A DNA stretch of 64,000 bases, taken from positions 1 to 64,000 of the forward strand of contig CABJBM010000024.1 of NCBI GenBank assembly GCA_902363835.1. The letters are read 5' to 3'. The translations under genes and the position numbers were made by a program. Positions 34,775 through 43,927 of this stretch are shown here, piece after piece. Each line of letters starts with the position of its first letter. Position 1 is the stretch's first letter. Source of the stretch: Lachnospiraceae bacterium (GTDB taxonomy: Bacteria > Bacillota > Clostridia > Lachnospirales > Lachnospiraceae). The notes beneath the pieces are model-generated. The model ran no database searches. It saw nothing but the letters and a program-made list of their open reading frames with translations, and had not been told where the DNA came from.

Positions 34775-34820
34775 TAGAAAGAACCGCGGCCAGTTTGTCT
34801 GGACGAGGTTCTTTCTATTA
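34775..34820 (+). terminator. Terminator of the nucleobase permease gene
   Basis: The stem atagaaagaacc pairs with ggttctttctat, with an inner ccag/ctgg pair. Confidence 0.8.
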
Positions 34821-34927
34821 TATGGAAATTATTGATTTTTTTCCGATACTATGCCAGAAAGAGGCTATATAAGTTATTGGAGCCAGGAAAAGGATGTGAT
34901 ATACTGTTAAAAAAGGGAGGGAAAAGG

Positions 34928-35830
34928 ATGAAGAAAAAGATAATGATCACAGGATCTGAGGGCTTTCTTGGAGGGAGAATTGCCGCGCATTACGAAAGGA
35001 ATTATGAAGTGGTCCGGGTTGGCCATGGGAAGCTGGACATTACGGACGAAGCAGCGGTGGGAAAATATTTTCAGGATAAAAGGCCTGATGTTGTGATCCA
35101 TTGCGCCGCAGTATCCAATACCAGGGTATGCGAAGACCAGCCGGCGCTATCTGAGGCAGTGAACCGAAAGGGAGCCGTGAATATGGCTAAAGCCTGCAGG
35201 GAGAATGGCAGCAGACTGCTTTTCATGAGCTCGGATCAGATCTATGGGGGAAGCAGGCAAAAAGGGCCTAATAAGGAAAGTGACGAAGCCCCTCTCATCA
35301 ATGTTTACGGGACCCATAAAAAACAGGCTGAGGATGAGATCCTTAAGATTCTGCCTGATGGGATATGCCTCCGTCTCTCATGGATGTATGATTTTCCGGT
35401 CAGAGGTTTTAAAAGCAGTTCCAATCTTCTGACCAATTTATTAAGGTCCATGGTACAGAACCGTCCCATAAGGCTTTCGGTTTATGATTACCGGGGCATT
35501 ACCTGGGTACAGGAGGTAGTGAAAAACATGGAGCAAGCCATGGACCTGCCCGGCGGAATTTATAATTTTGGCAGTGAAAGCGTTCTTTCCACTTTTGAAA
35601 TAGGAAGCCGGGTTTTTCAGATGCTTGATAAAAACGGAAACAGGGGGGAGTTTGTGATTCCGGATGAAACAGGAGATCCGGACAATCCCAGAAATCTGAC
35701 CATGGACCTGGGAAAGCTTAGGGCTCAGGGAATAGACTTTTCTGAAACAGCATCAGGATTTTTAAAATGCCTTAATTCCAGTCCTGAATACGTCCAGGCT
35801 CTCATAGGAGAATCCATTGTCGAATTTTGA
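34928..35830 (+). CDS. RmlD-like NAD(P)-dependent sugar-nucleotide reductase / epimerase
   Basis: The 300-aa protein has the extended-SDR nucleotide site ITGSEGFLGGRIA (about 5-17), the DVVIHCAAVSNT strand, the active-site Ser-Tyr-Lys triad as SSDQIY and YGTHKKQAED (YxxxK), and an RLSWMYD block like that of RmlD. Such enzymes reduce dTDP-4-keto sugars or modify related nucleotide sugars. There are no rhamnose genes nearby, so the substrate is open. ATG 34928 has a gggaggg site; earlier starts from 34832 do not. Confidence 0.82.
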   Translation: MKKKIMITGSEGFLGGRIAAHYERNYEVVRVGHGKLDITDEAAVGKYFQDKRPDVVIHCAAVSNTRVCEDQPALSEAVNRKGAVNMAKACRENGSRLLFMSSDQIYGGSRQKGPNKESDEAPLINVYGTHKKQAEDEILKILPDGICLRLSWMYDFPVRGFKSSSNLLTNLLRSMVQNRPIRLSVYDYRGITWVQEVVKNMEQAMDLPGGIYNFGSESVLSTFEIGSRVFQMLDKNGNRGEFVIPDETGDPDNPRNLTMDLGKLRAQGIDFSETASGFLKCLNSSPEYVQALIGESIVEF

Positions 35831-35917
35831 CGAATTTAATAAAAAGCCCATAAAGCCATTGTCAAAACCGGTTAGCAGACAAAGAAGAAAAGCTTGGGAG
35901 TCAGGAGGATAGTTCCA

Positions 35918-36693
35918 ATGATTCGATTTAAAAATTATGTAAAGGCGGAAAGCCTGGAAGAGGCTTTTGCCCTGAATCAGAAGAAGAGCAGTGTCATAGG
36001 CGGAGGCATGATGTGGCTGAAGGTACAGAACCGGGTGAAAATGACGCTGGTGATTTATCCGGCCTTGGGCTTAATGGGATTGAGGAAGAGGAAAACGGGT
36101 TTTCCATAGGGGCCGTGTGCACCCTGCGCCAGCTGGAGACTCATAAAGAACTGAACAGATGCTTCCATGGAATTTTTAAGGAATGCACCCGTTCCATTGT
36201 GGGCGTTCAGTTTCGCAATGGAGCTACCGTGGGAGGAAGCCTGTTCGGACGGTTTGGATTTACTGATATCATCACCTGCCTTCTGGCCCTTGACACTTAT
36301 GTGGAGCTGTACAAGGGAGGCCTGGTTCCCTTAGAGGAATTCTGCCGTATGAAGAGCGACAGAGATATTCTGGTCCGCATTCATATTAGAAAGGATGGAA
36401 GAAAAGCGGCCTATGTATCCCAGCGCATGGCAAAGACGGATTTTCCGGTGATCGCCTGCTGCTGTGCCAGAAAAGATGGAAAGCTCTATGTTTCCGTTGG
36501 GGCCAGGCCTGGTAAGGCAGAGCTGGCTGTGTTTGATGAAACAACGGATTGTCTTAAGGAAGAGCTTACGAAAAGGGCATCAGAAAGCTTTTGCTATGGC
36601 AGCAACATGAGAGGAAGCAGAGCGTATCGGAAGCATTTGGCTGGAATATATATCAGAAGGCTTTTAGAAGGGCTGGATGAGGAGGAGCGGTAA
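35918..36693 (+). pseudogene. Xanthine dehydrogenase FAD-binding subunit, frameshifted
   Basis: From ATG 35918 (site caggagg) the frame reads FKNYVKAESLEEAFAL...SVIGGGMMWLK, then breaks. The same protein continues in another frame as DLSGLGLNGIEEEENGFSIGAVCTLRQLE, with the FAD/CODH-flavoprotein blocks RNGATVGGSLFGRFG and the C-terminal CO_deh_flav_C domain. A single-base loss near 36049-36052 (acgctggtgatt would need one extra g) explains it. If the base is real, the subunit cannot be made. The other two subunits are also damaged. Confidence 0.82.
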
Positions 36694-36942
36694 ATGGAGA
36701 TAGAATTCACACTGAATGGAAGACTGACTTATGAGGAGATCCCGGATGACACCACCTTATTCCAGCTGCTTAGAAAGAAGGGCTGCTACAGCGTGAAATG
36801 TGACTGTGAGACGGAAAACTGCGGCCTTTGCACGGTACTGGTCAATGGAAAGTCAAGGCTTTCCTGTTCTTTTTTAGCTGCAAGGGCAAATGGCTGTGAA
36901 GTGGTGACTTTGGAAGGCGTGGAACAGGAGCATGTGTTTTAA
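36694..36942 (+). pseudogene. Xanthine dehydrogenase [2Fe-2S] subunit, truncated after the first domain
   Basis: The 82 residues keep only the plant-type ferredoxin domain with the CxxxxCxxC ligand set (CETENCGLC) plus a fourth Cys in RLSC. Normal subunits are about 150-160 residues and carry a second helical [2Fe-2S] domain with four more cysteines, which is missing. The reading frame runs off into the fused remnant of the molybdenum subunit about 15 bp before its stop. Confidence 0.85.
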
Positions 36943-37429
36943 TGAGGATATGCTTTCTGCCGGAGCAAGCCATACATCTCCCGTATCCCCGCCTCCTTTT
37001 ATGGTTGGCATGGCTGAGGTTGAAGTGGATAAGGAGACCGGTCAGGCGGAGCTTTTGGATTATGTGGCTGTGGTGGACTGCGGGACGACCATTAATCCCA
37101 ATCTGGCCAGGATCCAGGCCGAGGGAGGAATTGCCCAGAGCATTGGTATGGCCATGTACGAGGAGATCACTTATTCCCACAAAGGGCAGATGCTGCAGAA
37201 TTCCTTTATGCAGTACAAGCTTCCCACCAGACAGGATGTGGGGAATATCCGGGTGGAATTTGAAAGCAGCTATGAGCCTACAGGGCCTTTTGGAGCCAAA
37301 TCCATTGGTGAGATCGTGATCAATACTCCGTCTCCTGCCATTGCAGATGCAGTGGCCAACGCGGTAGGAGTGAGAATCAGGGAACTGCCTGTTACGGCAG
37401 AAAAGATATATCGGGGAATGAAGGGGTAA
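36932..37429 (+). pseudogene. Xanthine dehydrogenase molybdenum subunit, C-terminal remnant
   Basis: About 165 residues match only the C-terminal end of the molybdopterin-binding subunit: MAEVEVDKETGQAELLDY, VDCGTTINPNLARIQAEGG and the active-site-proximal GPFGAKSIGEIVINTPSPAIADAVANAVG. About 600 N-terminal residues are absent by family norm. A single deletion that removed the second Fe-S domain and most of this gene would explain both truncated ends. Confidence 0.87.
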
Positions 37430-37477
37430 ATTGCAGGTGATAAGGCCTGGATTTTTACCGGAAAAAAGAAAAGGGGC

Positions 37478-37530
37478 AAAGAGGGAGCACCGGACGTTTG
37501 GAGCCGGCGCTCTCCTTTTTCTTTTTTTGT
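37478..37530 (+). terminator. Terminator after the xanthine-dehydrogenase remnants
   Basis: agagggagc-accgg pairs with ccggc-gctctcct, followed by a long T-rich tract. It suggests that the old operon still ends here. Confidence 0.75.
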
Positions 37531-37669
37531 CCGGATTTCAGGGAATTTTTCGGAGATTTTAAAATAATTATATTTATTGATAAAAATAATCGCCCAATGG
37601 TATTGACGGAGAATTGCATTGATAATAACATGGGTGTATGATTGGGTAAAAGAAGGGAGGGAAGGCTTT

Positions 37670-38374
37670 ATGGGAGTTTTGATACGGGCAGAAGAGGTTT
37701 GCAAGGATTATGACGCAGGAGAGGTCAAGGTGCAGGCATTAAAGAATGTATCTTTTGAAATTCTCAGAGGGGAATTTATTGTGATCCTGGGACCCAGTGG
37801 GTCCGGGAAAAGCACCCTTTTAAATATATTGGGAGGAATAGAGACAGTCACAAGGGGGACTGTCTATTATGATGGTACATCGCTTTCCTGGGGAGATTTA
37901 AAGAGCCTTACGGCTTACCGCCGGGCTCATGCCGGGTTTATTTTTCAGTTTTATAATCTGATGCCGGGGCTGACTGCCCTGGAGAATGTACAGTTGGCAG
38001 CAGAGCTTTCCAAGGATCCTCTGGATGCGGAAACCCTGCTTGAGCAGGTAGGGCTTTTGGACAGGGCAGGCCATTTTCCAAGCAGGCTGTCAGGCGGGCA
38101 GCAGCAAAGGGTGGCCATTGCCAGGGCTTTGTGCAAGAATCCTGATATCCTTCTCTGCGACGAGCCTACAGGAGCTCTGGACAGCGGCACAGGAAGCCAG
38201 ATATTAAAGCTGTTGTCAGATTTTAACAGGCAGTATGAAAAAACGGTGGTTCTGATCACTCACAATGAAAACATTGCGGGGATTGCAGACCGGGTTTTTT
38301 ATTTTAAGGATGGATGCTTAGAAAGGATCCGTGTCAATGAAAAGCCTTTAAAACCTGAGGAGGTGGTCTGGTAG
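37670..38374 (+). CDS. MacB-type ABC ATPase
   Basis: The 234-aa ATPase has Walker A GPSGSGKST, Q-loop FIFQFYNLMPGL, signature RLSGGQQQRVAIARAL, Walker B ILLCDEPTGALDS and the switch His in ITHNENIA. The FNLMP-type Q-loop and the neighbouring FtsX-like permease place it in the MacB/LolD family of exporters and mechanotransmitters. The start at 37670 follows aagggaggg; the longer frame from 37619 lacks a site. Its stop overlaps the GTG of the permease by one base. Confidence 0.9.
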   Translation: MGVLIRAEEVCKDYDAGEVKVQALKNVSFEILRGEFIVILGPSGSGKSTLLNILGGIETVTRGTVYYDGTSLSWGDLKSLTAYRRAHAGFIFQFYNLMPGLTALENVQLAAELSKDPLDAETLLEQVGLLDRAGHFPSRLSGGQQQRVAIARALCKNPDILLCDEPTGALDSGTGSQILKLLSDFNRQYEKTVVLITHNENIAGIADRVFYFKDGCLERIRVNEKPLKPEEVVW

Positions 38375-40719
38375 TGAAAAGCTTCCGCAAGAACGTGGTC
38401 CGCTGCGCCAGACAGAATCCAGGGTCTTTTCTGGGGGCGGTTTTTATCATTGCCATAGGCATATTTGTCTATGTGGCCATGATGGATACATTGAGAAACT
38501 TAGGGGACCAGGTACAGCATTATTATGACAGCAGTGCAATCGCAGATGTGTTTGCCCAGGTTTCCGGGATCTCTGAGGTGGACTTGGAGCGGTTAAAGGA
38601 AATTCCCGGGATTGAGGAGGTTTCCGGGAAAATGGCTGTTGATGTAAGGCTGTTTGCTCCTTCCCAGACGGAAATCGTAACGGTGCATCTGCTGTCTTAC
38701 GACCCTTTAAATCCCTTAAACAAATTGATGGTAAAAGGGGCGGGGACAGGAAAAGACAGCGTTTACTTAGGAAACCGGATGGCAGGATTGTATGGATATG
38801 AAACCGGAACGCCTCTCACCCTTATGATCAATGGAAAAAGCGTGAAATGTGAGCTGGCCGGAACCTGTTACGGACCGGAATACATATATGCCATTCCTCC
38901 CGGAGGAGCCATGATTCCCGATGGAGAGATTTACGACATTGCCTGCGTGGAAAAAGGCAGGCTGGAGGAACTGACAGGGAAACAGGACTCCATGAATGAG
39001 CTGGGATTCCGGCTGGCAAAAGGATATACCTATGAGGATGTACGCTACCAGCTGATGGACCGCCTTTCCGGGTATGGCCTGATTTCACTCTCTTCCAAAG
39101 AAGACCAGGCCAGCTATAATATGGTAAAGGGGGAAATCGATGAGCTGTATTCCATGGGAACGGTGCTTCCCTTCCTGTTTATGTCGATTTCCGTGTTCAT
39201 GCTTTATGTTGTGTTAAAAAAGATGATAGACAGGGATCAGAGCCTCATAGGAACCATGAAATCCTTTGGAATGAGAGATGGGGAATTGATTTCGGCATAC
39301 CTTTACCAGGGGGCTGAGGTGGGGGTTTTGGGAGCTTTGGCAGGAAGCGTCCTGGCGGTTCCTTTTGGCCGGTATATGTTTCTTATGTATGTGGACTTTT
39401 TTAATCTGCCGGACACGGTTTATCACAGCTACATGAATACCAGGATAAGCGGTATGGGGATTGCGGTGGGTACCGGGCTCCTGGCGGTTTATTTAGGGGT
39501 CAGGGGGATCTTAAAGATCACTCCGGCTCAGGCCATGAGGGCAAAGGCACCTGCTGTTGCAGGAAATTTAAGGCTTCCCGGCTTCTTGGCCTCCAGGCTT
39601 GGTGCCATGGAAAAAATGGGACTTCGCTCCGTGGTAAGAAACCCTTTTCGAGGTTTTTTGATTATTTTGGCCATTGCATTCCCTTTTTCCATGTCTTCCG
39701 TGCTTTTTTCCTTTGAAGGGGTGGCGAATCAGATGTATTTCGACCAGTTCAGCAAGGTGCAGACCTATGACATACAGATTTCTCTGGACCGCTATGTATC
39801 TTCCAGCCGCGGGGAATCAGCAGGGGAAGGAATAAGAGGAGTGAGGAAAAGCGAAGCAGTCACTCAAAAGGCAGTGGAATTAAAGCATGAAAATTTATCG
39901 GAATTTGCCATGGTTTACGGCCTGAACAGGGGATCTGACATGTGGAGGATCATGGATCTTTACGGCCGGTTTTATGAACCTCCGGAGGATGGGATCATCA
40001 TAAACAGCCGGATCGCAAAAAAGCTCCACCTGGAGGAAGGGGATATTATGGAGGTATCTGTTCCCGGCCTGACAGCGGAAGCGGTCAAGGTTCCGGTAAA
40101 AGCTGTCATAAAGGAGAGCCTGGGAGGCGGCTGCTATATGTCGGAAAAGGCATTTTCCCATTTTTTTGGTTCTGTTCCAATAGCGGATACCGTTCTTTTA
40201 AAGGTGGAAAAGGGAAGGCTCAGCGAAGTCAGGGAAGAACTTCTAAAGACCAGCCGGGTGACCTGGATGGTTGATACAGGCCGCATTACCCAGAGCTACC
40301 GGGACATGATGGGCAGCATGATGGCAATGGTCCAGATGTTTTCCTTTATGGCTGTGGCAGCGGGAGGGATTCTCATTTATAATATTTCCATGATCAATAT
40401 CAGGGAACGGATCGCAGAGCTTGGAACGCTTATTATCATGGGGGGAACGGACAGGGAGATCGGAAGGATTCTCCTGTTTGAACAGGTAGTTTACTTTATC
40501 CTGGGAATTGTTTTGGGAGTGTTTGGAAGCATTGGGGTAAAATACCTTGTGGAGCATCTGGTCATATCCGATTCCTATACCATTGACCTGGCCATACGGC
40601 CATCCTGTTATGGGATAGCGTTTTTTACCTGCCTTGCAATGGCAGGAGCTTCTTTGCTGGCCCAGACGCGGTTTGTAAGAAGGATAAGGCTGACGGATAT
40701 TTTAAAGGAAAGGGAGTAA
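38374..40719 (+). CDS. MacB/FtsX-type permease with two FtsX modules
   Basis: The 781-aa protein starts with GTG (overlapping the ATPase stop). It has an N-terminal helix (about 17-40), a large outer domain (41-250), and three helices around 262-285, 310-335 and 355-372, then a second set: a helix at about 425-445, an outer domain to about 640 and three helices near 648-672, 695-720 and 740-762. This duplicated FtsX layout is typical of larger Gram-positive permeases. It works with the ATPase at 37670 and the adaptor at 40724; cargo may be a peptide, lipid or drug. Confidence 0.88.
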   Translation: MKSFRKNVVRCARQNPGSFLGAVFIIAIGIFVYVAMMDTLRNLGDQVQHYYDSSAIADVFAQVSGISEVDLERLKEIPGIEEVSGKMAVDVRLFAPSQTEIVTVHLLSYDPLNPLNKLMVKGAGTGKDSVYLGNRMAGLYGYETGTPLTLMINGKSVKCELAGTCYGPEYIYAIPPGGAMIPDGEIYDIACVEKGRLEELTGKQDSMNELGFRLAKGYTYEDVRYQLMDRLSGYGLISLSSKEDQASYNMVKGEIDELYSMGTVLPFLFMSISVFMLYVVLKKMIDRDQSLIGTMKSFGMRDGELISAYLYQGAEVGVLGALAGSVLAVPFGRYMFLMYVDFFNLPDTVYHSYMNTRISGMGIAVGTGLLAVYLGVRGILKITPAQAMRAKAPAVAGNLRLPGFLASRLGAMEKMGLRSVVRNPFRGFLIILAIAFPFSMSSVLFSFEGVANQMYFDQFSKVQTYDIQISLDRYVSSSRGESAGEGIRGVRKSEAVTQKAVELKHENLSEFAMVYGLNRGSDMWRIMDLYGRFYEPPEDGIIINSRIAKKLHLEEGDIMEVSVPGLTAEAVKVPVKAVIKESLGGGCYMSEKAFSHFFGSVPIADTVLLKVEKGRLSEVREELLKTSRVTWMVDTGRITQSYRDMMGSMMAMVQMFSFMAVAAGGILIYNISMINIRERIAELGTLIIMGGTDREIGRILLFEQVVYFILGIVLGVFGSIGVKYLVEHLVISDSYTIDLAIRPSCYGIAFFTCLAMAGASLLAQTRFVRRIRLTDILKERE

Positions 40720-40723
40720 GCTT

Positions 40724-42055
40724 ATGAAAATCCGAATGGATGGCAGGAAAAAGAAATTATGCTTTCTGGCTGCAGGAATTGTTCTTGCACTGGTCATAGG
40801 AAATACTGCAGTTAAAAGTTTTAAGGGGACCCCGGTGGAAACCGCAGCGGCTTCCTATGAAGCCGTAGAGGACCGTTATACAGAGGAAGGGACTATTACG
40901 GCAGGAGGGGAATACCGTCTGGTTTCAGAGGTGCCAGGGCCAATAAAAGAGGTCATGGTCAGGGAGAATGATGGAGTGAAGGCAGGAGATATCCTGTTTA
41001 CCATTGACGATAAGGATTTGCTGCATGAAAAGTCTCTTTGTGAAAGCGCCCTGTCAGGGTATAAGGCCAAGCTGGAACAGAGCCGGATCGGACAGGTGAT
41101 GACGTCATCGCCTCAGGAGTATCTGGATTCCATAAGAGCGGAGGTGACGGCAAAGGAGGCGGACTATCAGGCGGCAAAAACCCTTTTTGACGCTTCCCAG
41201 TCCCTGTATTCCGCGGGCAGCATTTCCAAAATTGAATGGGAAAAGGACCGGTCTTCTTATGAATATGCTTCTCTGGCATGGGAGCAGGCAAAGAGCCGGT
41301 ATGAGGAAAGCCGCCGGTTTTTAGAGAGCTTAAAGGCAGGGGGGATTGATGAGACCACCATTAACGGAAGATTTTATGAGAGCGTGGAGGAACAGCTAAA
41401 GGCCCAGATCAAATCCCAGGAAACCACCATGGAGCAATTGGAAGACAAATTAAAAAAGTGTGTGGTGACTGCAGACAGGGATGGGATCATTACCTCACTT
41501 CCGGTCAAGGATATGTCCTACATACAGGCAGGGGAAACTGCCGTGACCATAAGCGGGCGGGGAAAGGTCCAGGCAGAGTCTGATGTGCTTACCAGCATTG
41601 CGCCCTATCTTTCCCCGGGAGATAAGGTGACTGTTGTCCTGCAGCTTAGGAATCAGGATAAAATGTACGGCGGGACCATTAGCCAGGTTTATGATTATGC
41701 GGCCAAAGGCACCTCTGCCCTGGGAATGGATGAATACAGAGTGCATGTAAAAATCAATATGGATGAGGATCCGGACCTGGAAGGAAAGGAAGGGTACGGG
41801 GCCAACATCCGTTTTACTCTGTATCAGGAGGAAAACAAGCTGGTGATCCCTTCAAGCGCTGTTTTTGAACTGGCTGACCAGAAGTATGTCTTTGTGATCA
41901 AAAACGGAAAGGCGGAAAAGCTGCCGGTTGAGATCGAGTACAGGACCGCTTCCCAGACGGTCATAAAGGAAGGGCTGACAGAGGGTCAGAAAGTCATTGA
42001 TCATGTGGATTCGGAAGAGATCTATGAAGGGGCAAAGGTATATGCAGGCTCCTAA
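40724..42055 (+). CDS. HlyD/MacA-type periplasmic-adaptor-like protein
   Basis: The 443-aa protein has an N-terminal membrane anchor (about 13-28), a lipoyl/barrel-sandwich half (EVPGPIKEVMVRENDGVKAGDILFTID), a long coiled-coil hairpin (about 100-240), the second lipoyl half (CVVTADRDGIITSLPV) and beta-barrel domains with GYGANIRFTLYQEENKLVIPSSAVF. In a Gram-positive cell it extends the MacAB-like exporter outside the membrane. It follows the permease by 4 bp. Confidence 0.9.
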   Translation: MKIRMDGRKKKLCFLAAGIVLALVIGNTAVKSFKGTPVETAAASYEAVEDRYTEEGTITAGGEYRLVSEVPGPIKEVMVRENDGVKAGDILFTIDDKDLLHEKSLCESALSGYKAKLEQSRIGQVMTSSPQEYLDSIRAEVTAKEADYQAAKTLFDASQSLYSAGSISKIEWEKDRSSYEYASLAWEQAKSRYEESRRFLESLKAGGIDETTINGRFYESVEEQLKAQIKSQETTMEQLEDKLKKCVVTADRDGIITSLPVKDMSYIQAGETAVTISGRGKVQAESDVLTSIAPYLSPGDKVTVVLQLRNQDKMYGGTISQVYDYAAKGTSALGMDEYRVHVKINMDEDPDLEGKEGYGANIRFTLYQEENKLVIPSSAVFELADQKYVFVIKNGKAEKLPVEIEYRTASQTVIKEGLTEGQKVIDHVDSEEIYEGAKVYAGS

Positions 42056-42087
42056 GAAATGAAAGGTTTTGCCTGTCAGGGTAAAAA

Positions 42088-42130
42088 AAGGGCGGCAGCA
42101 TGGAATATCAATGCTGCCGCCTTATTTATA
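42088..42130. terminator. Bidirectional terminator between the adaptor and the convergent surface-protein gene
   Basis: A perfect 11-bp stem, ggcggcagcat with atgctgccgcc, lies between an A run and a T-rich tract, and so serves both strands. Confidence 0.88.
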
Positions 42131-42136
42131 TTATTT

Positions 42137-43555
42137 TTATTTTATCTTTTCGTAGCTGGATTCTTTGATGGTTCCGTCGCTGTTGGTCTTGTAGTATTTT
42201 CCATCTCCATCCTGAATGTTGGTTTTGCCCTTTGCAAGCTTTCCGCTTGTACCAACCAGGTATTCCTTGTCATTGTATTCCACTACTTTATACTTTTCAT
42301 CTTTGTCAGCCTTGATCAGTCTGCCCTGTACGTAGATGCTGTCATCAGTGATGGAATTGTAGCCGGCACCCTTGTTGCTTCCGGCCTTGCGGAAGTTATA
42401 GGTGTATTTCTCGCCGTCAATATCAATGGTTGTCTTTCCGGTTGTCATGGCACCTTCCTTTGGAGATGTGCCGAAGTAGTAAACCTCTGCTGCATCATCA
42501 GCTGCAGGGAAATCGCTTTCTGTTTCGATTTCGCTGTAGGTTGCGATCTTTTTGCCTGATTCAAAGGTCAGCTTATAAAGGCCCTGAAGCATTTCGCCCT
42601 TTTCGTTGAATGCATAGCTTAAGCCGTTGATGGTCTTGATCTGGCTCGTTGTCAGCTCTCCGTTGCTGGAGGAGTAGAACCAGTATTCTGTACCGTCATC
42701 ATAAGCTTCCGCATCAACATCTTCTCCGGGAACGGTCTTGAACCAGCCTTTTGCAAGCCAGCACTGTTCCGGAAGATTGTAATACTGGTTGGCGGAACTT
42801 GAAGTAGAAGCAGAGGCTATTTCATACCATTCTGATTCAGCAGCGCCGTTTTCATTGAAGCGGTATTTTAAGCCGTTGATGGTTTTGGTGGTATCTTTTA
42901 CTTTCTTGCCGTTGGTACCGAAATAGAACCAATAGGCTCCGTTAAAGTTGTCTTTTTCATTTTCTGAATCCTCTACTTCAATGGATCTCCAGCCGTTTGA
43001 CTGAGCGCCGTCAGAGGAATCTCCCAAGTAATAGATCCCATCCTTCCATGCGTCGTCTCCGGTCTGGCGAGTGGAGTCTTCATTAACCCATCCAAACAGC
43101 ATTCTTCCTTCTGAATCAAATGCATAGTTATGGGAATCTCCGCTGGCAACCTTTATGGATTTAAAGGAAGTCTTGCCGGAGGTTGATGCCTTAAAGGCCT
43201 TTCCGTTGCTGCCAAAGTAGTACCAGTAAGTATCAGGCTCATCCTCTTCATCCTGGTCGGAAGGGATTTCACGCCATTCATTTGTAACCATGGCTCCGGA
43301 TGAATTTACATAGTAGTAATTGTCATCGGACTCGATCAGAGCGCTGGTAGCCAGCTCTCCATCTTCGTTTAAATAGAACCAGTTGTCACCGGATTTACGC
43401 CAGGCTTCGGTTGTTGCATCTCCGTTGGAGTCCCGGTATACCCAGGTGTCGTTTTCCTGTGCCCAGCCCTGTGCTGCAAATGAGGTCATGGATGCACCTA
43501 TGGTAAAAAGCGCTGCGGCGCAGGGAATCAGCCATTTAAGTTTCTGTTTTCTCAT
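42137..43555 (-). CDS. Secreted cell-wall/glucan-binding-repeat protein
   Basis: The 472-aa protein has a signal peptide (KKL-rich start, hydrophobic LIPCAAALFTIGASM, cleavage after SFA at about residue 27) and then a string of CW-binding (choline/glucan-binding type) repeats rich in Trp, Tyr and Gly: TWVYRDSNGDATT, NWFYLNEDGELATS, NYYYVNSSGAMVTN, YWYYFGSNGKAFK, and others up to the end. No enzymatic domain is present, so it is a pure wall- or polysaccharide-binding protein. A gaaaggagaac site precedes the ATG. Upstream lies an unusual promoter-terminator unit (43795-43864) on the same strand. Confidence 0.9.
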   Translation of the reverse strand: MRKQKLKWLIPCAAALFTIGASMTSFAAQGWAQENDTWVYRDSNGDATTEAWRKSGDNWFYLNEDGELATSALIESDDNYYYVNSSGAMVTNEWREIPSDQDEEDEPDTYWYYFGSNGKAFKASTSGKTSFKSIKVASGDSHNYAFDSEGRMLFGWVNEDSTRQTGDDAWKDGIYYLGDSSDGAQSNGWRSIEVEDSENEKDNFNGAYWFYFGTNGKKVKDTTKTINGLKYRFNENGAAESEWYEIASASTSSSANQYYNLPEQCWLAKGWFKTVPGEDVDAEAYDDGTEYWFYSSSNGELTTSQIKTINGLSYAFNEKGEMLQGLYKLTFESGKKIATYSEIETESDFPAADDAAEVYYFGTSPKEGAMTTGKTTIDIDGEKYTYNFRKAGSNKGAGYNSITDDSIYVQGRLIKADKDEKYKVVEYNDKEYLVGTSGKLAKGKTNIQDGDGKYYKTNSDGTIKESSYEKIK

Positions 43556-43794
43556 GTTTGTTCTCCTTTCATAAGAACCCCTTTTTGTTGCCTTCTCAGC
43601 GTGTTTGCTGATGGAATGACTTTAAACCATGGAGCAGGTCCAAGGTCAAGGGATGTAAAAAAGGCGTAAGAATGCGTAAGAAAACTCGAACAATTTAAGA
43701 AAACCGTAATCTTACCGGATTCTGGAAGTTCTGTAAATCCCCGGAAGGAAGTATGGCGGATCAAAGGTTTTATTGGATTGAATGGCAGAAAAAA
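43556..43794 (-). other. Long leader of the cell-wall-binding-repeat gene
   Basis: About 240 bp separate the micro-terminator at 43795-43827 from the start codon. I see no gene or clear second promoter. If transcription starts at the 43836-43864 promoter, this is 5' leader beyond an attenuator. Confidence 0.5.
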
Positions 43795-43827
43795 ATAAAA
43801 AAAAAGAGATAGGAATCCCTACCTCTT
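43795..43827 (-). terminator. Intrinsic terminator directly after a minus-strand promoter
   Basis: On the minus strand, aagaggtagg pairs with cctatctctt (one G-U) around gatt and runs into nine T, then more T after one A. The hairpin begins only about 2-3 bases after the expected transcription start of the promoter at 43836-43864. Confidence 0.85.
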
Positions 43828-43835
43828 ATGGAATA

Positions 43836-43864
43836 ATTATACCACAAAAATGACTTTTTTTCAA
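43836..43864 (-). promoter_or_regulatory. Consensus sigma-A promoter reading leftward
   Basis: On the minus strand TTGAAA and TATAAT are spaced by 17 bp. Transcription would start near 43829 and enter the terminator hairpin at once. It is the best promoter candidate for the cell-wall-binding-repeat gene. Confidence 0.75.
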
Positions 43865-43867
43865 GTC

Positions 43868-43896
43868 TTGTAATTACATTCTTCCTGGAGTAGACT
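43868..43896 (+). promoter_or_regulatory. Sigma-A-like promoter of the DUF6323-like gene
   Basis: TTGTAA and TAGACT are 17 bp apart, 32 bp before the start codon at 43928. It is back to back with the leftward promoter, with only 3 bp between the two -35 hexamers. Confidence 0.5.
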
Positions 43897-43927
43897 TGGT
43901 ATTTATCAAAAGAAAGGAGTGATTTTT

